11,032 nt of DNA, from assembly GCA_021847165.1 (NCBI GenBank), contig JAJZUH010000051.1, positions 1-11,032 on the forward strand. The letters run 5' to 3'. The DNA comes from Pseudomonadota bacterium. GTDB lineage: Bacteria; Pseudomonadota; Gammaproteobacteria; Burkholderiales; Gallionellaceae. The notes under the pieces are model-generated. The model saw only the letters and a list, made by a program, of their open reading frames with translations. It made no database searches and was not told where the DNA came from. A program made the position numbers and the translations under genes. This document shows, in pieces, positions 1 to 11,032 of the stretch (positions are counted from its first letter, which is position 1; every line of letters starts with the position of its first letter).

Positions 1-659
1 GTGATGCCGTGCAGCAGGAAGCAGCCGTAGCCGGTTTGTTGAGTCACGGCATCCACGGCTTGCTGTTGCTCGCTAGTGAGTGCATGCGCATTGTTGAAGG
101 TATGCGTCGTGCGCGGTTCCGCGGTACAGGTTTCTACCCAGCCCGCTTCCAGTAGCGACTTCAGTGCAGTCGGCGCGCTGGGCGACAGGCTGCGCAGTTG
201 CGCACCGCTGAGCGGCGCCTGGCGCAGCGCCTGCAGGATGCGTTGCTGCACCACGCGGCGCTTGGGCAGCGTCGCAACATCCAGCGCCCAGCCAGCCTCG
301 CTCAGGGTGTAGTCCAGCGCTTGTTTCAGCGCGATCGGCTCGACCGCGCGCAGCCGGGTGGGTAAAGCCGCCAGCACGGTCATCCCCAGCGGATAGTGGT
401 AATAGTCGCTGCAAAACTGCAACAGGGTGAGCAACTCTTGCGGCAGCGCCGGCACATCGTCCAGCACTTGCGTGACCGGCTTGATCCGCTCCGCCGCAAG
501 ATCGGAGCTTTCCACCCATTCCATCGCCACGCCCAGCATCTGTTTGCGCCCGAACGGCACGACCACGCGCTGCCCGATTTCGAGCGGCGTGTTTTCACTC
601 GCAACGTAGTCGAAAAGTGTTGACAAGGGCACGTCCAGCGCGACGCGAACAATAGGCAT
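1..659 (-). CDS. priA: Primosomal protein N' (PriA), N-terminal part, cut by window edge
   Basis: PriA is the DNA helicase that recognises stalled or collapsed forks and reloads the replisome with PriB/DnaT and DnaC. Reading from the ATG at 659 gives 219 complete codons, running off the left edge. It begins MPIVRVALDVPL, the usual PriA opening. Residues 1 to about 105 match the 3'-DNA-binding domain (DYV near 17-19, VVVPFGRK at 32-39, DYYHYPLG at 85-92). A winged-helix part follows, then the start of helicase lobe 1 with ALTSEQQQAVDAV at 193-205 and LLHGI at 215-219. The next residues in the family are the Walker A TGSGKTE, so the cut falls just before the ATPase site. No stop or frameshift is visible. 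The nearest Shine-Dalgarno, GGAG at 674-677, lies 14 nt from the ATG, rather far. The gene is separated from hemE by a terminator, so it needs its own promoter. Identification is firm; the missing two thirds cannot be judged. Confidence 0.93.
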   Translation of the reverse strand, partial: MPIVRVALDVPLSTLFDYVASENTPLEIGQRVVVPFGRKQMLGVAMEWVESSDLAAERIKPVTQVLDDVPALPQELLTLLQFCSDYYHYPLGMTVLAALPTRLRAVEPIALKQALDYTLSEAGWALDVATLPKRRVVQQRILQALRQAPLSGAQLRSLSPSAPTALKSLLEAGWVETCTAEPRTTHTFNNAHALTSEQQQAVDAVTQQTGYGCFLLHGI

Positions 660-730
660 GTTAGGGAAAATTTCTCCGGTGATTTCTGCGAAGTTTAGCT
701 AATCGGCTTGAGCCAAATAGAGATTTTTTC

Positions 731-753
731 TTATGCACATATCCTGTGGATAA
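731..753. promoter_or_regulatory. Inverted pair of DnaA boxes in the priA upstream region
   Basis: TGTGGATAA at 745-753 is the exact complement of the DnaA box TTATCCACA, reading toward priA on the minus strand. TTATGCACA at 731-739 on the plus strand fits the relaxed consensus TTWTNCACA with one difference from the strict box. The two face each other with 5 bp (TATCC) between them. They lie 71-93 bp upstream of the priA start in non-coding DNA. DnaA bound here could adjust priA transcription or simply titrate DnaA. The motif match is seen directly; the regulatory role is inference. Confidence 0.6.
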
Positions 754-793
754 CTGTGTGGGCAATTACCCGATAAACACGCTAACTGCTAAT

Positions 794-822
794 CGTATAT
801 ACGGTTTTTTTCTGTCGCCCAA
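794..822 (-). promoter_or_regulatory. Candidate sigma-70 promoter for priA
   Basis: On the minus strand TTGGGC (822-817) is followed after 17 bp by TATACG (799-794), the latter lying inside the palindrome CGTATATACG. Both hexamers are only partial matches to TTGACA and TATAAT, and an A-tract lies in the spacer. If used, transcription would start near 787, placing the DnaA boxes in the early leader. A competing candidate is TTGCCC with TATGTG about 18 bp downstream, which would overlap the DnaA boxes. A priA promoter must exist in this region, but the exact one is uncertain. Confidence 0.25.
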
Positions 823-868
823 ATTCTGTTCAGGCCAATAGGCATTTAATAAACAATTAGTTATGAAT

Positions 869-905
869 AAAACGAAAAAGGCCACGAAGTTTGCGCTCCG
901 TGGCC
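869..905 (-). terminator. Rho-independent terminator after hemE
   Basis: On the minus strand GGCCACGGAG pairs with CTTCGTGGCC around the 6-nt loop CGCAAA (stem-loop 880-905, ten base pairs including one G-U), followed at once by TTTTTCGTTTTATT. It begins about 50 nt after the hemE stop. On the plus strand the same stem is not followed by a T-run, so it should act on the hemE transcript only. It closes the gltB-gltD-hemE unit and insulates priA. Confidence 0.9.
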
Positions 906-954
906 TGGCATCGAAAATCGCGCTGTTTATAAGACTGGAAACCGAGCTTGATTA

Positions 955-2019
955 TTAATGGTATTTTTTACTCAACTCGTGCACCGCCTGGACCAGCGCG
1001 GCGGCATTGTCCGGGTTGGTGAACTGCGAAATCCCGTGCCCCAGATTGAATACGTGACCGCTGCCGTAGCCATAGCTGGTCAGGATCTTTTCCACTTCAT
1101 TGTGAATGACTTCCGGCGTGGAAAACAGCACAGCCGGATCGAGGTTGCCCTGCAGGGCGACCTTGTGGCCGACCTTCTGCCGCGCCACGCCGATGTCCAT
1201 GGTCCAGTCCAGTCCGACCGCATCGCAGCCGATGTCGGCGATGCTCTCGATCCACAGGCCGCCGCCCTTGGTGAATACGATGCTGGGGATCTTGACGCCG
1301 TCATGCTCGCGCTTCAGGCCCTGCACGATGCGCTGCATGTAGGGCAGCGAGAACTCGTGGTAAGCCCCGTGCGACAAGGCGCCGCCCCAGGAGTCGAAGA
1401 TCATCACGGCCTGGGCGCCGGCTTCGATCTGCGCGTTCAGGTATTGCGTCACCGCATCCGCCGTCACCGACAGGATGTGGTGCATCAGCTTGGGTTCCTT
1501 GTACATCAAGGTCTTCACCTTGGCGTAATCGTCGCTGCTGCCGCCTTCGACCATGTAGCAGGACAGGGTCCACGGGCTGCCGGTGAAGCCGATCAGCGGC
1601 ACGCGGCCGTCCAGCGACTTGCGAATCTGCGACACGGCGTCGGTCACATATTTCAGGTCCTTGCCGATGTCCGGGACGTGCAAAGCCTTGATCGCCGCTT
1701 CGGTGGTCAGCGGGCGCTCGAACTTCGGGCCTTCGCCTTCGGAAAAATACAGTCCCAGTCCCATGGCATCCGGCACGGTCAGGATGTCGGAAAACAGGAT
1801 TGCGGCATCCAGCGGAAAACGGTCCAGCGGCTGCAGGGTGACTTCCGTCGCCATATCCGGACTCTTGCACAGGTTGAGGAAGCTGCCTGCGCGCTTGCGC
1901 GTGGCGCAGTACTCCGGCAGGTAACGGCCGGCCTGGCGCATCATCCACAGCGGGGTGTAGTCGGTCGGCTGGCGCAGCAGTGCGCGCAGGAAGGTATCGT
2001 TCTTGACTTTGAAGTTCAT
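955..2019 (-). CDS. hemE: Uroporphyrinogen decarboxylase (HemE)
   Basis: HemE is a cytosolic, cofactor-free enzyme that removes four carboxyl groups from uroporphyrinogen III to give coproporphyrinogen III, the branch toward haem. The 354-residue product has the normal family length. The signature [15 protein letters not shown] (23-37) carries the substrate-binding arginines R28 and R32. FSD at 76-78 supplies the catalytic aspartate D78. Y155 (SCYMVEGG), S210 (FDSWGG) and H328 (NLGHGI) match the remaining conserved active-site positions, so the enzyme should be active. The ATG at 2019 lies 15 nt after the gltD stop, with only a weak purine-rich ribosome site (AAAAGAAC). This suggests co-transcription with gltBD and perhaps translation helped by ribosomes leaving gltD. 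A strong terminator follows. Nothing looks truncated or foreign. Confidence 0.97.
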   Translation of the reverse strand: MNFKVKNDTFLRALLRQPTDYTPLWMMRQAGRYLPEYCATRKRAGSFLNLCKSPDMATEVTLQPLDRFPLDAAILFSDILTVPDAMGLGLYFSEGEGPKFERPLTTEAAIKALHVPDIGKDLKYVTDAVSQIRKSLDGRVPLIGFTGSPWTLSCYMVEGGSSDDYAKVKTLMYKEPKLMHHILSVTADAVTQYLNAQIEAGAQAVMIFDSWGGALSHGAYHEFSLPYMQRIVQGLKREHDGVKIPSIVFTKGGGLWIESIADIGCDAVGLDWTMDIGVARQKVGHKVALQGNLDPAVLFSTPEVIHNEVEKILTSYGYGSGHVFNLGHGISQFTNPDNAAALVQAVHELSKKYH

Positions 2020-2034
2020 CTTGTTCTTTTCGTG

Positions 2035-3497
2035 TTATCGCGGCAAAACGGTGCTGCCCATCAGGTATTCATCCACCGCACGCGCCGCCTGGCGGCCTTC
2101 GCGGATGGCCCACACCACCAGCGACTGGCCGCGGCGCATGTCGCCCGCGGCGAACACCTTCTTCACGCTGGTCTGATAGCAGCCGGCGCCGTCGGTGGTC
2201 GCTTTGGCATTGCCGCGTGCGTCCTTCTCCACGCCGAACGCATCCAGCACCTGCGCCAGCGGATTGGTGAAGCCCATGGCAAGGAACACGAAATCGGCCT
2301 TGAGCTCGAATTCGCTGCCCGGTATCTCGACCATCTTGCCGTCCTTGAACTCGACGCGCACCGCCTTGATCGCCTTCAGCACGCCGTCCTCGCCGACGAA
2401 CTCCTTGGTGGAGATGGCCCAGTCGCGCTCGCAGCCTTCTTCGTGCGAGCTGGAAGTGCGCAGTTTGAGCGGCCAGTACGGCCAGGTCAGCGGCTTGTTC
2501 TCGTGCTCCGGCGCGCGCGGCATCACTTCGATCTGGGTGATCGAGGCGGCGCCGTGGCGGTTGGAGGTGCCCACGCAATCGGAGCCGGTATCACCGCCGC
2601 CGATGACGACGACGTGCTTGCCGGCCACGTTGATCGGGTTCTTCGCGTCGCCCGCCACTTCCTTGTTCTGCGGGATAAGGAATTCGAGAGCATAGTGCAC
2701 GCCCTTCAACTCGCGCCCCGGTACCGGCAGGTCGCGCGGCTGCTCGGCGCCGCCCGCGAGGATCACCGCGTCGAACTCTTTCTGCAATTGTTTCGGGCTG
2801 ATCGTTTTCTTCGCGTCGTTGACGATGCCTTTGCCCGGCGCATCCTTGCCGACGAAGGTGCTGGTCTGGAACTTCACGCCTTCGGCGGCGAGCTGCGCCA
2901 TGCGCCAGTCGATCAGGCGCTTGTCCAGCTTGAAGTCGGGAATGCCGTAGCGCAACAGGCCGCCGATGCGGCTGTTCTTCTCGAACACGGTGACGCTGTG
3001 GCCGACGCGCGCCAGTTGCTGGGCGGCAGCCAGACCCGCGGGGCCGGAACCGACCACGGCAACCTTCTTGCCGGTCTTTTTCTGCGCGGGCTGCGGCACG
3101 ACCCAGCCGTTCTCGCCGCCCTTGTCGATGATGGCGTGCTCGATGGATTTGATGCCGACCGCGTCGTTGTTGATGTTCAGCGTGCACGCCGCTTCGCATG
3201 GAGCGGGACAGATGCGTCCTGTCACTTCGGGGAAGTTGTTGGTGGAATGCAGCACGTCCAGTGCCTGCCTCCAGTTGCCGCGGTACACCAGGTCGTTCCA
3301 GTCGGGGATGATGTTGTTGACCGGGCAGCCGTTGTTGCAGAACGGGATGCCGCAGTCCATGCAGCGCGCTCCCTGCTGCTTGGCTTCGGCATCGCCAAGA
3401 TGCGCGACGAACTCGCGGTAGTCCTTGACGCGCTGCTCGACCGGCGCGTAACCCTCGTTGACGCGGCGGAACTCCATGAATCCTGTTGGCTTGCCCA

Positions 3498-3498
<1 letters not shown>
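2035..3498 (-). CDS. gltD: Glutamate synthase (NADPH) small subunit (GltD)
   Basis: GltD is the beta subunit of NADPH-GOGAT. It takes electrons from NADPH through FAD and passes them via iron-sulfur centres to GltB, which makes glutamate from glutamine and 2-oxoglutarate. The product is 487 residues. The N-terminal ferredoxin-like part has C46, C49, C54 and C58 ([13 protein letters not shown]) and a second group C97, C101, C105 (CPAPCEAAC), the expected ligands of the 4Fe-4S centres. The FAD-binding Rossmann motif [10 protein letters not shown] is at 146-155, the NADPH-binding [12 protein letters not shown] at 296-307, and the C-terminal FAD motif [11 protein letters not shown] at 449-459. 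The ATG overlaps the gltB stop by one base (TAATG), preceded by a near-perfect AAGGAGG, so translation is probably coupled. Related oxidoreductase subunits share this fold, but adjacency to gltB makes GltD secure. Confidence 0.97.
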
Positions 3499-8153
<4,655 letters not shown>

Positions 8154-8161
8154 CTTGTTCC

Positions 8162-8168
8162 TCACCTC
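8162..8168 (-). promoter_or_regulatory. Shine-Dalgarno that favours the GTG start of gltB
   Basis: GAGGTGA on the minus strand matches the 16S rRNA anti-Shine-Dalgarno over seven bases and is 8 nt from the GTG at 8153-8151. It lies inside the reading frame if the ATG at 8174 is used. The region before that ATG (GCCAATTGTCGG) has no ribosome-site match. Confidence 0.7.
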
Positions 8169-8183
8169 GATCATCCGACAATT

Positions 8184-8199
8184 GGCGGCTCAGGCCGCC
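8184..8199 (-). other. GC-rich stem-loop in the gltB leader
   Basis: On the minus strand GGCGGC, loop CTGA, GCCGCC forms a perfect six-base-pair hairpin between dgt and gltB, about 30 nt before the likely gltB start. It is followed by AATTGTC, not a U-run, so it is a poor intrinsic terminator. It may be a leader structure, an mRNA-processing or stability element, or have no function. Confidence 0.4.
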
Positions 8200-8227
8200 T
8201 TCCAAATATTCATGCGAAAGGGCGGGA

Positions 8228-8257
8228 ATGCTACCTTAATCCGGGGGTGTAGGGCAA
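8228..8257 (-). promoter_or_regulatory. Weak candidate promoter for gltB-gltD-hemE
   Basis: On the minus strand TTGCCC (8257-8252) and TAGCAT (8233-8228) are separated by 18 bp. Each matches four of six positions of the sigma-70 consensus. It lies in the 112-bp gap after dgt, where an operon promoter would be expected, but read-through from aroKB-dgt is equally possible. No sigma-54 (-24/-12) site was seen. Confidence 0.22.
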
Positions 8258-8265
8258 CCTGCCGC

Positions 8266-9390
8266 TCAGATCTCTTCTATGGCAAAGATGCGCCGGTGTT
8301 CGCGGATGGCGTAACGGTCGGTCATGCCGGCGATGTAATCCGCTACCGAACGTGCGTGTCCGGATTCTGCCGGCGGCCTGAACTGCGGAGGGAGCAGCCT
8401 TGGGTCTTCGGTGAAAGCATCGAACAGGTCGCCGATGATGCGGCGTGCCTTGGCCGTCATGCGCATCACCAGATAGTGGCGGTACAGATGGGTGCGCAGG
8501 AAGGTCTTGAGTTCGCGGTTGAGTTCGTGCATCTCCGCGCTGAACGCCACCAGCGGCGGCGCATGGCGGACGTCGTCGGCGCTTTGCGGTGCATGCGTGC
8601 GGATATTGCGTTCCGTCTGCCCGATGAGGTCGGTGACCAGGGTATTGATCATGCGGCGCACGGTTTCGTGCACCACGCGGCGCTCTGCCAGGTCCGGATA
8701 AGCTGCACGCACCTCGTTCAGGTGCCGCGCGAACAAGCGCACCGAGCTCAGTTGCTCCAGCGTCAGCAGGCCCGAACGCAGGCCGTCGTCCACATCGTGG
8801 TTGTTGTAGGCAATCTCGTCGGCAAGGTTGGCGATCTGCGCTTCCAGCGATGGCCGGTGATTGTTCAGGAAGCGTTCGCCCACTTCACCCAGTTGGGCCG
8901 CATTCTCCGCCGAGCAGTGCTTGAGAATGCCTTCGCGCGTCTCGAAACACAGATTGAGGCCATCGAATGCCGCATAGCGCTCTTCCAGCACATCCACCAC
9001 GCGCAAGGATTGCAGGTTGTGTTCGAAACCGCCGTGATCCTTCATGCAGGTATTCAGCGCCTCCTGTCCGGCATGGCCGAACGGCGTATGGCCCAGGTCA
9101 TGCGCCAGCGATATCGCCTCCACCAGGTCTTCGTTCAGCGCAAGGCGCCGGGCGATCGAACGCGCGATCTGGGCGACTTCGATGCTATGGGTAAGGCGGG
9201 TGCGGAACAGATCGCCTTCGTGATTGACGAAGACCTGCGTCTTGTATTCGAGGCGCCGGAATGCGCCGGAATGGATGATGCGGTCGCGGTCGCGCTGGAA
9301 TTCGCTGCGTCCCGGCGGCGCAGGCTCGGGATGCCGCCTGCCGCGCGGGCTGGCGCTGACCGCAAAAACAGCAAGCTGCAATTCAGCCAC
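8266..9390 (-). CDS. dgt: Deoxyguanosinetriphosphate triphosphohydrolase-like protein (dNTPase, HD superfamily)
   Basis: Members of this family split dNTPs into the deoxynucleoside and tripolyphosphate, helping to set dNTP pools; many accept several dNTPs, so dGTP specificity is not assured. The 374-residue product has the length of the shorter Dgt-like branch, not that of the roughly 500-residue enterobacterial Dgt. The metal-binding HD set is complete: H68 in [11 protein letters not shown]97 and D98 in [13 protein letters not shown], and D191 in [12 protein letters not shown]. The N-terminal RGRRHPEP and [21 protein letters not shown] (17-24 and 31-51) are typical. The GTG start at 9390 overlaps the aroKB stop by 8 nt and has GGAGG 6 nt upstream, a good site lying inside aroB. 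Translational coupling to aroKB is therefore likely. No anomalies are visible. Confidence 0.93.
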   Translation of the reverse strand: MAELQLAVFAVSASPRGRRHPEPAPPGRSEFQRDRDRIIHSGAFRRLEYKTQVFVNHEGDLFRTRLTHSIEVAQIARSIARRLALNEDLVEAISLAHDLGHTPFGHAGQEALNTCMKDHGGFEHNLQSLRVVDVLEERYAAFDGLNLCFETREGILKHCSAENAAQLGEVGERFLNNHRPSLEAQIANLADEIAYNNHDVDDGLRSGLLTLEQLSSVRLFARHLNEVRAAYPDLAERRVVHETVRRMINTLVTDLIGQTERNIRTHAPQSADDVRHAPPLVAFSAEMHELNRELKTFLRTHLYRHYLVMRMTAKARRIIGDLFDAFTEDPRLLPPQFRPPAESGHARSVADYIAGMTDRYAIREHRRIFAIEEI

Positions 9391-11032
9391 TGCATGCCTC
9401 CAGCGTCTGTTCGAGCAGCGCTTGCGGCACCTCGCCCGTCAATACCGCCCGTCCCAGCGCCTTCAGCAATACGAAGCGGATCTTGCCGCCCGCCACCTTC
9501 TTGTCCATCCCCATCAGTTGCTGGTATTTCTCCGCCCCCAGCCTGGGAGCGACGACCGGCAGTCCGGCGCGCTCGAACAGCTTGCGTACGCGCGTCACAT
9601 CTTCAGCGCTCAGCCAGCCGAGGCGCCGCGACAGGTCGGCGGCCATGATCGTCCCCGCCGCAACGCCTTCGCCATGCAGCCAGACGCCATAGCCCATGCC
9701 GGTTTCGATGGCGTGGCCGAAGGTGTGTCCCAGATTCAGCAACGCGCGTTCGCCGCTCTCATGCTCATCAGCCTCGACCACTTCAGCCTTGTTCTGGCAG
9801 CTGCGGGCAATGGCGTATTGCAGTGCCGCGGTATCGCGCGACAACAATTTCTCGATGTTGACCTCCAGCCATTCGAGGAAGGGCATATCCCGAATGAGGC
9901 CGTACTTGATGACCTCGGCAATGCCTGCGCGCAATTCCCGGTCCGGCAGGGTACGCAAGGTGGCTGTGTCCGCCAGCACGACCCGTGGTTGATAGAACGC
10001 GCCGATCATGTTCTTGCCCAGCGGATGATTGATACCGGTTTTGCCGCCCACGGACGAATCCACCTGCGACAGCAGCGTCGTCGGGATCTGGATGAACGGG
10101 ACACCGCGCAGATAGGTTGCCGCGGCATAACCGGTGATGTCGCCAATGACGCCGCCGCCCAACGCGATCAACGGCGTGCTGCGCTCGCTGCGCGCCGAAA
10201 GCAGGGCATCGTAGATAGCGTTAAGCGATTCGCTGTTCTTGTATTGTTCGCCGTCCGGCAGCACGATGGATTGAACTCGCACTCCATGCGATTCCAGCCC
10301 CTTGCTCAGTCGCTCAAGATATAGCGGTGCCACCGTGGTATTGCTGACGATCATCGTTCGTTTGTTCGGGATGTGCGGCAGCAACAGCTCGGCACGATTG
10401 AGCAGGCCATTTCCGATGTGGATGGGGTAGCTGCGCTCGGCCAATCCGACGCTCAGGGTCTGCATCGCCTTTTCGCTTCCTGTTGTCATTTGCTTCAGCT
10501 CTTCCAGTTTGTGTTGTAGCCGTTCCAGCAATATCTGCACGCTTTGCTTGCCGGTATGGATGACGATGTCCGCCGCCTCCATGTAGAGCGGGTCGCGCAG
10601 GTCGTACAACTCCTGCAATTTGGCTCGCGGATTGGCGGTCTGCAGCAGCGGACGGTTATGGTCGTGGCGCGTGCGCTGCCATAGATCGTGCACATTGCTT
10701 TTCAGATACACCACCACGCCGTGCTGCCGCATCAGGCGCCGGTTCTGTGCGCTCAGGACCGCGCCGCCCCCGGTTGCCAGCACGATGTTGTTCGCATCGA
10801 GCAGCTCCTGGATAACACCGCTCTCGCGCACCCTGAATCCCGCTTCGCCCTCGACATCGAAAATGTGCGGGATGGTCACGCCGGTGCGCCGCTGTATCTC
10901 TTCGTCGCTGTCGACGAAAGTCTTGCCGAGTTGTCTGGCCAACAGCTTACCCACCGTCGTCTTCCCGGCCCCCATCATCCCGACCAGAATGATATTGCCG
11001 GAAGCTCGCTTGTCTGCTGTCGTGTTGCTCAT
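9383..11032 (-). CDS. aroKB: Fused shikimate kinase / 3-dehydroquinate synthase (AroK-AroB)
   Basis: One open frame of 549 residues carries two shikimate-pathway enzymes. Residues 1 to about 178 are shikimate kinase (ATP-dependent 3-phosphorylation of shikimate, step 5): Walker A GMMGAGKT at 18-25, shikimate contacts D43, R67 and GGG 88-90, lid RPLL at 127-130, R146. Residues about 190-549 are 3-dehydroquinate synthase (DAHP to dehydroquinate, step 2): NAD-site [11 protein letters not shown] at 291-301, [19 protein letters not shown] at 317-335, and zinc ligands E373, H436 and H453. Both halves are near full length for separate enzymes (about 173 and 362), so almost no linker was added. Internal ATGs at 10489 (M182) and 10465 (M190) could also start a separate AroB. 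The ATG coincides with the window edge, so the upstream context is unseen, but [18 protein letters not shown] is a normal AroK opening. The stop overlaps dgt. Confidence 0.93.
   Translation of the reverse strand: MSNTTADKRASGNIILVGMMGAGKTTVGKLLARQLGKTFVDSDEEIQRRTGVTIPHIFDVEGEAGFRVRESGVIQELLDANNIVLATGGGAVLSAQNRRLMRQHGVVVYLKSNVHDLWQRTRHDHNRPLLQTANPRAKLQELYDLRDPLYMEAADIVIHTGKQSVQILLERLQHKLEELKQMTTGSEKAMQTLSVGLAERSYPIHIGNGLLNRAELLLPHIPNKRTMIVSNTTVAPLYLERLSKGLESHGVRVQSIVLPDGEQYKNSESLNAIYDALLSARSERSTPLIALGGGVIGDITGYAAATYLRGVPFIQIPTTLLSQVDSSVGGKTGINHPLGKNMIGAFYQPRVVLADTATLRTLPDRELRAGIAEVIKYGLIRDMPFLEWLEVNIEKLLSRDTAALQYAIARSCQNKAEVVEADEHESGERALLNLGHTFGHAIETGMGYGVWLHGEGVAAGTIMAADLSRRLGWLSAEDVTRVRKLFERAGLPVVAPRLGAEKYQQLMGMDKKVAGGKIRFVLLKALGRAVLTGEVPQALLEQTLEACSG
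9397..9401 (-). promoter_or_regulatory. Shine-Dalgarno for dgt inside aroB
   Basis: GGAGG on the minus strand is 6 nt before the GTG at 9390-9388 and codes for part of the AroB C-terminal LEACSG. It supports the GTG as the real dgt start; a nearby ATG at 9395 is in a different frame. Confidence 0.75.
10463..10505 (-). promoter_or_regulatory. Possible internal translation starts for AroB at the fusion junction
   Basis: The junction holds two in-frame ATGs. The first (10489-10487) has GGAAGAG 9 nt upstream. The second (10465-10463) begins MQTLSVGL, matching the N-terminus expected of a free 360-residue AroB, and has AGGA 12 nt upstream. Neither site is ideal. They may be relics of a once separate aroB or may still be used alongside the fused product. 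Confidence 0.4.

Larger units (their letters stand above)
660..954. other. AT-rich intergenic region between hemE and priA
   Basis: This is the only stretch of nearly 300 bp without a gene and is clearly more AT-rich than its surroundings. It holds, from hemE toward priA, the hemE terminator (869-905), a short palindrome CGTATATACG (794-803) next to a run of seven T on the plus strand, a GGGCAATTACCC near-palindrome (760-771), and an inverted pair of DnaA-box-like 9-mers (731-753). I see no convincing small ORF or RNA gene in it. Confidence 0.8.

Noticed and set aside
73..652. Minus-strand frames of 148 and 90 codons near the left edge
   Set aside because: They are out of frame with PriA, whose conserved sequence fills 659-1 without a break; the start of PriA explains the region.
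701..716. GGCT-TG-AGCC inverted repeat as a hairpin in the priA leader
   Set aside because: The stem is four base pairs with a two-base loop, too small to be stable.
760..771. Near-palindrome GGGCAATTACCC as an operator
   Set aside because: The central part does not pair fully, it is a single occurrence, and I know of no regulator with this site.
660..870. Possible replication origin, because of DnaA boxes and AT-rich DNA
   Set aside because: Only two boxes are present, there is no nearby dnaA, dnaN or gidA, and no repeated AT-rich 13-mers were seen; a regulatory or titration site is more economical.

Overview
The window looks like ordinary core chromosome of a betaproteobacterium. GC content is roughly 60 percent by eye, and the protein sequences and gene order (shikimate kinase, 3-dehydroquinate synthase, dgt, gltB, gltD, hemE, priA) fit that class, possibly the Nitrosomonadales/Gallionellales side. 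The taxonomic placement is inference from memory, not a search. Every gene I can support lies on the minus strand, so transcription runs from high to low coordinates.

From the right edge: 11032-9383 is one uninterrupted frame joining shikimate kinase (AroK) to 3-dehydroquinate synthase (AroB). Its stop overlaps the GTG start of dgt (9390-8266), a dNTP triphosphohydrolase-like HD protein. A gap of about 110 bp holds a weak promoter candidate and a GC-rich hairpin. Next come gltB (8153-3498) and gltD (3498-2035), the large and small subunits of NADPH glutamate synthase, overlapping by one base. Only 15 bp later comes hemE (2019-955), uroporphyrinogen decarboxylase, followed by a strong intrinsic terminator at 869-905. 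After an AT-rich intergenic region of 295 bp (660-954), the window ends in the 5' part of priA (659-1), cut just before its Walker A motif.

The genes form two transcriptional blocks. One is the tightly packed run aroKB-dgt / gltB-gltD-hemE, which makes chorismate precursors, controls dNTPs, makes glutamate and decarboxylates uroporphyrinogen. Glutamate is the precursor of 5-aminolevulinate in bacteria using the C5 route, so gltBD beside hemE makes metabolic sense. The other block is priA, which must have its own promoter because the hemE terminator lies upstream. The priA leader region carries an inverted pair of DnaA-box-like sequences, the most interesting non-coding signal here.

I found no mobile element, tRNA, rRNA, CRISPR array or defence system, and nothing that looks like a new multi-gene system. 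The points worth a second look are the AroK-AroB fusion with possible internal starts, the DnaA boxes before priA, and the likely GTG start of gltB.
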